Below, piece after piece: positions 13,465 through 14,372 of a stretch of DNA of 14,372 nt. Source of the stretch: Nitrospina sp. (lineage in GTDB: Bacteria > Nitrospinota > Nitrospinia > Nitrospinales > VA-1); NCBI GenBank assembly GCA_018665625.1, contig JABJCF010000095.1, positions 1-14,372 of the forward strand. The letters run 5' to 3'. The notes under the pieces were generated by a model that was not told the origin of the DNA, searched no databases, and saw only the letters and a list, made by a program, of their open reading frames with translations. A program made the translations under genes and the position numbers. Every line of letters begins with the position of its first letter. Position 1 is the first letter of the stretch.

Positions 13465-14372
13465 GTGGAATCTAAAATAAAAATCCAACCGGTTCTATTT
13501 TTTAAAAGAACCAACCCGCCCGTTTTTATTATATCGGCTGTCATTATGCTGGGTTTTATTTTAATGGCAACCTGGTTTACCGAATCATCCAAAAAGATTT
13601 TTGATAGGGTTCAATCCGCAATTGTGAAAGACTTCAGTTGGGTGTTCACAATTTCCACAATTCTGTTCCTTCTTTTTATATTTTTTCTTCTCTTCAGCCG
13701 GTTTGGCCGCATCCGTTTGGGGCAACCCGATGACAAACCTGAATTCGGCTATACAACCTGGTTTTCCATGATGTTCAGCGCGGGAATGGGGATCGGACTC
13801 GTATTTTGGAGTATCGCCGAGCCTATCAAGCATTTTGCCAATCCGCCTATCGCCGATTCACCGCTATCTCCTGCCAATCTAGCTATGGGAATCACTTATT
13901 TTCACTGGGGACTGCACGCCTGGGCCGTTTTCATGGTCGTCGGGCTTTCCCTCGCATACTTTTCTTTTAGAAAAGGCCTGCCTTTAACCATTCGATCCTG
14001 TTTCTATCCTTTACTGGGGAATAAAATTTATGGGCCATGGGGACATGCTATCGATATATTTGCCGTAGTAGGAACAATGTTTGGAGTAGCCACCTCTCTG
14101 GGGTTGGGAGCCATGCAAGTCAATTCTGGCCTAAACTTTCTGGGTGATTTCCCCGAAACCAAAATGACACAAATTGTTTTGATCGCTATCATCACCGCAT
14201 GCGCCACTGCGTCAGTGGTGCTGGGGCTAGAGAAAGGCATCAGCCGACTCAGTTATTTCAATGTTTGCATGAGCCTAATTCTGATTGCCTTTGTATTTTT
14301 TCTTGGCCCATCAAAGTTTATCTTGCAAACTTTTGGAAATGGAATGAAAGATTATGTCAGCAATATCTTTTA
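13465..14372 (+). CDS. BCCT-family betaine/choline transporter, N-terminal part (cut by right edge)
   Basis: Sodium- or proton-coupled uptake of betaine-type solutes across the inner membrane. The frame is closed by TGA at 13453 and TAG at 13459, and the only start before the first membrane segment is GTG 13465, without an obvious ribosome site. 302 codons are visible before the edge. Residues about 19-37 and 58-75 are the first membrane helices. Then come MFSAGMGIGLVFWSIAEP (103-120), the BCCT signature, and TYFHWGLHAWAVF with Trp148 and Trp153, which correspond to the aromatic region of BetP. The glycine stretch GMGIG, rather than GMGID, is known from sodium-coupled betaine carriers, so I favour betaine over choline. 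Its divergent neighbour makes betaine. A long family C-terminus lies beyond the window. Confidence 0.9.
   Translation, partial: MESKIKIQPVLFFKRTNPPVFIISAVIMLGFILMATWFTESSKKIFDRVQSAIVKDFSWVFTISTILFLLFIFFLLFSRFGRIRLGQPDDKPEFGYTTWFSMMFSAGMGIGLVFWSIAEPIKHFANPPIADSPLSPANLAMGITYFHWGLHAWAVFMVVGLSLAYFSFRKGLPLTIRSCFYPLLGNKIYGPWGHAIDIFAVVGTMFGVATSLGLGAMQVNSGLNFLGDFPETKMTQIVLIAIITACATASVVLGLEKGISRLSYFNVCMSLILIAFVFFLGPSKFILQTFGNGMKDYVSNIF

Overview
The window reads as chromosomal DNA of a moderately AT-rich Gram-negative bacterium that is flagellated and salt-adapted, most likely marine. The lineage cannot be fixed from sequence alone. The mix of deltaproteobacterial-style flagellar genes, an AroD-AroE fusion, sarcosine/dimethylglycine methylation and EF-hand-like surface repeats would suit Nitrospinota or a related marine group; this is inference.

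Layout. Position 1-269 (minus) is the N-terminal part of an exported protein. A gene-free, repeat-rich stretch follows (270-848), then a 67-residue unknown protein (849-1052, minus) and a short flagellin (1309-2154, minus) with its own sigma70-type promoter. On the plus strand, a membrane-anchored FAD/NAD disulfide-oxidoreductase fusion (2389-4533) overlaps by 8 bases an exported SUMF1/FGE-fold protein (4526-5350) that lacks the catalytic cysteines of true formylglycine-generating enzymes. A second copy of an 86-bp dispersed repeat and a G-rich tract lie before an unrecognised helical protein (5565-6164).

The flagellar core runs from about 6299 to 10472. A sigma28 (FliA) promoter identical to the consensus drives a 327-residue, lysine-free, probably disordered protein (6572-7555). 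After it comes a strongly folded ~265-nt candidate RNA (about 7563-7831) with its own promoter-like sequence, a closing helix and a nine-T tail. Then fliD (filament cap, GTG start, carrying four EF-hand-like loops), a FlgN/FliT-like coiled-coil chaperone 2 bases downstream, and a small FlgM-like protein. A second sigma28-like promoter points the opposite way inside the leader of the 327-residue gene.

The right part holds housekeeping and osmoadaptation genes. A bifunctional 3-dehydroquinate dehydratase/shikimate dehydrogenase (10582-12051) converges on a sarcosine/dimethylglycine N-methyltransferase (12249-13103, minus). The latter is divergent from a BCCT-family betaine transporter cut by the right edge (13465-14372). 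Together the last two would make and import glycine betaine.

The most novel-looking object is the structured RNA between the sigma28-controlled gene and fliD. No tRNA, rRNA, CRISPR array, insertion sequence or transposase gene was seen.
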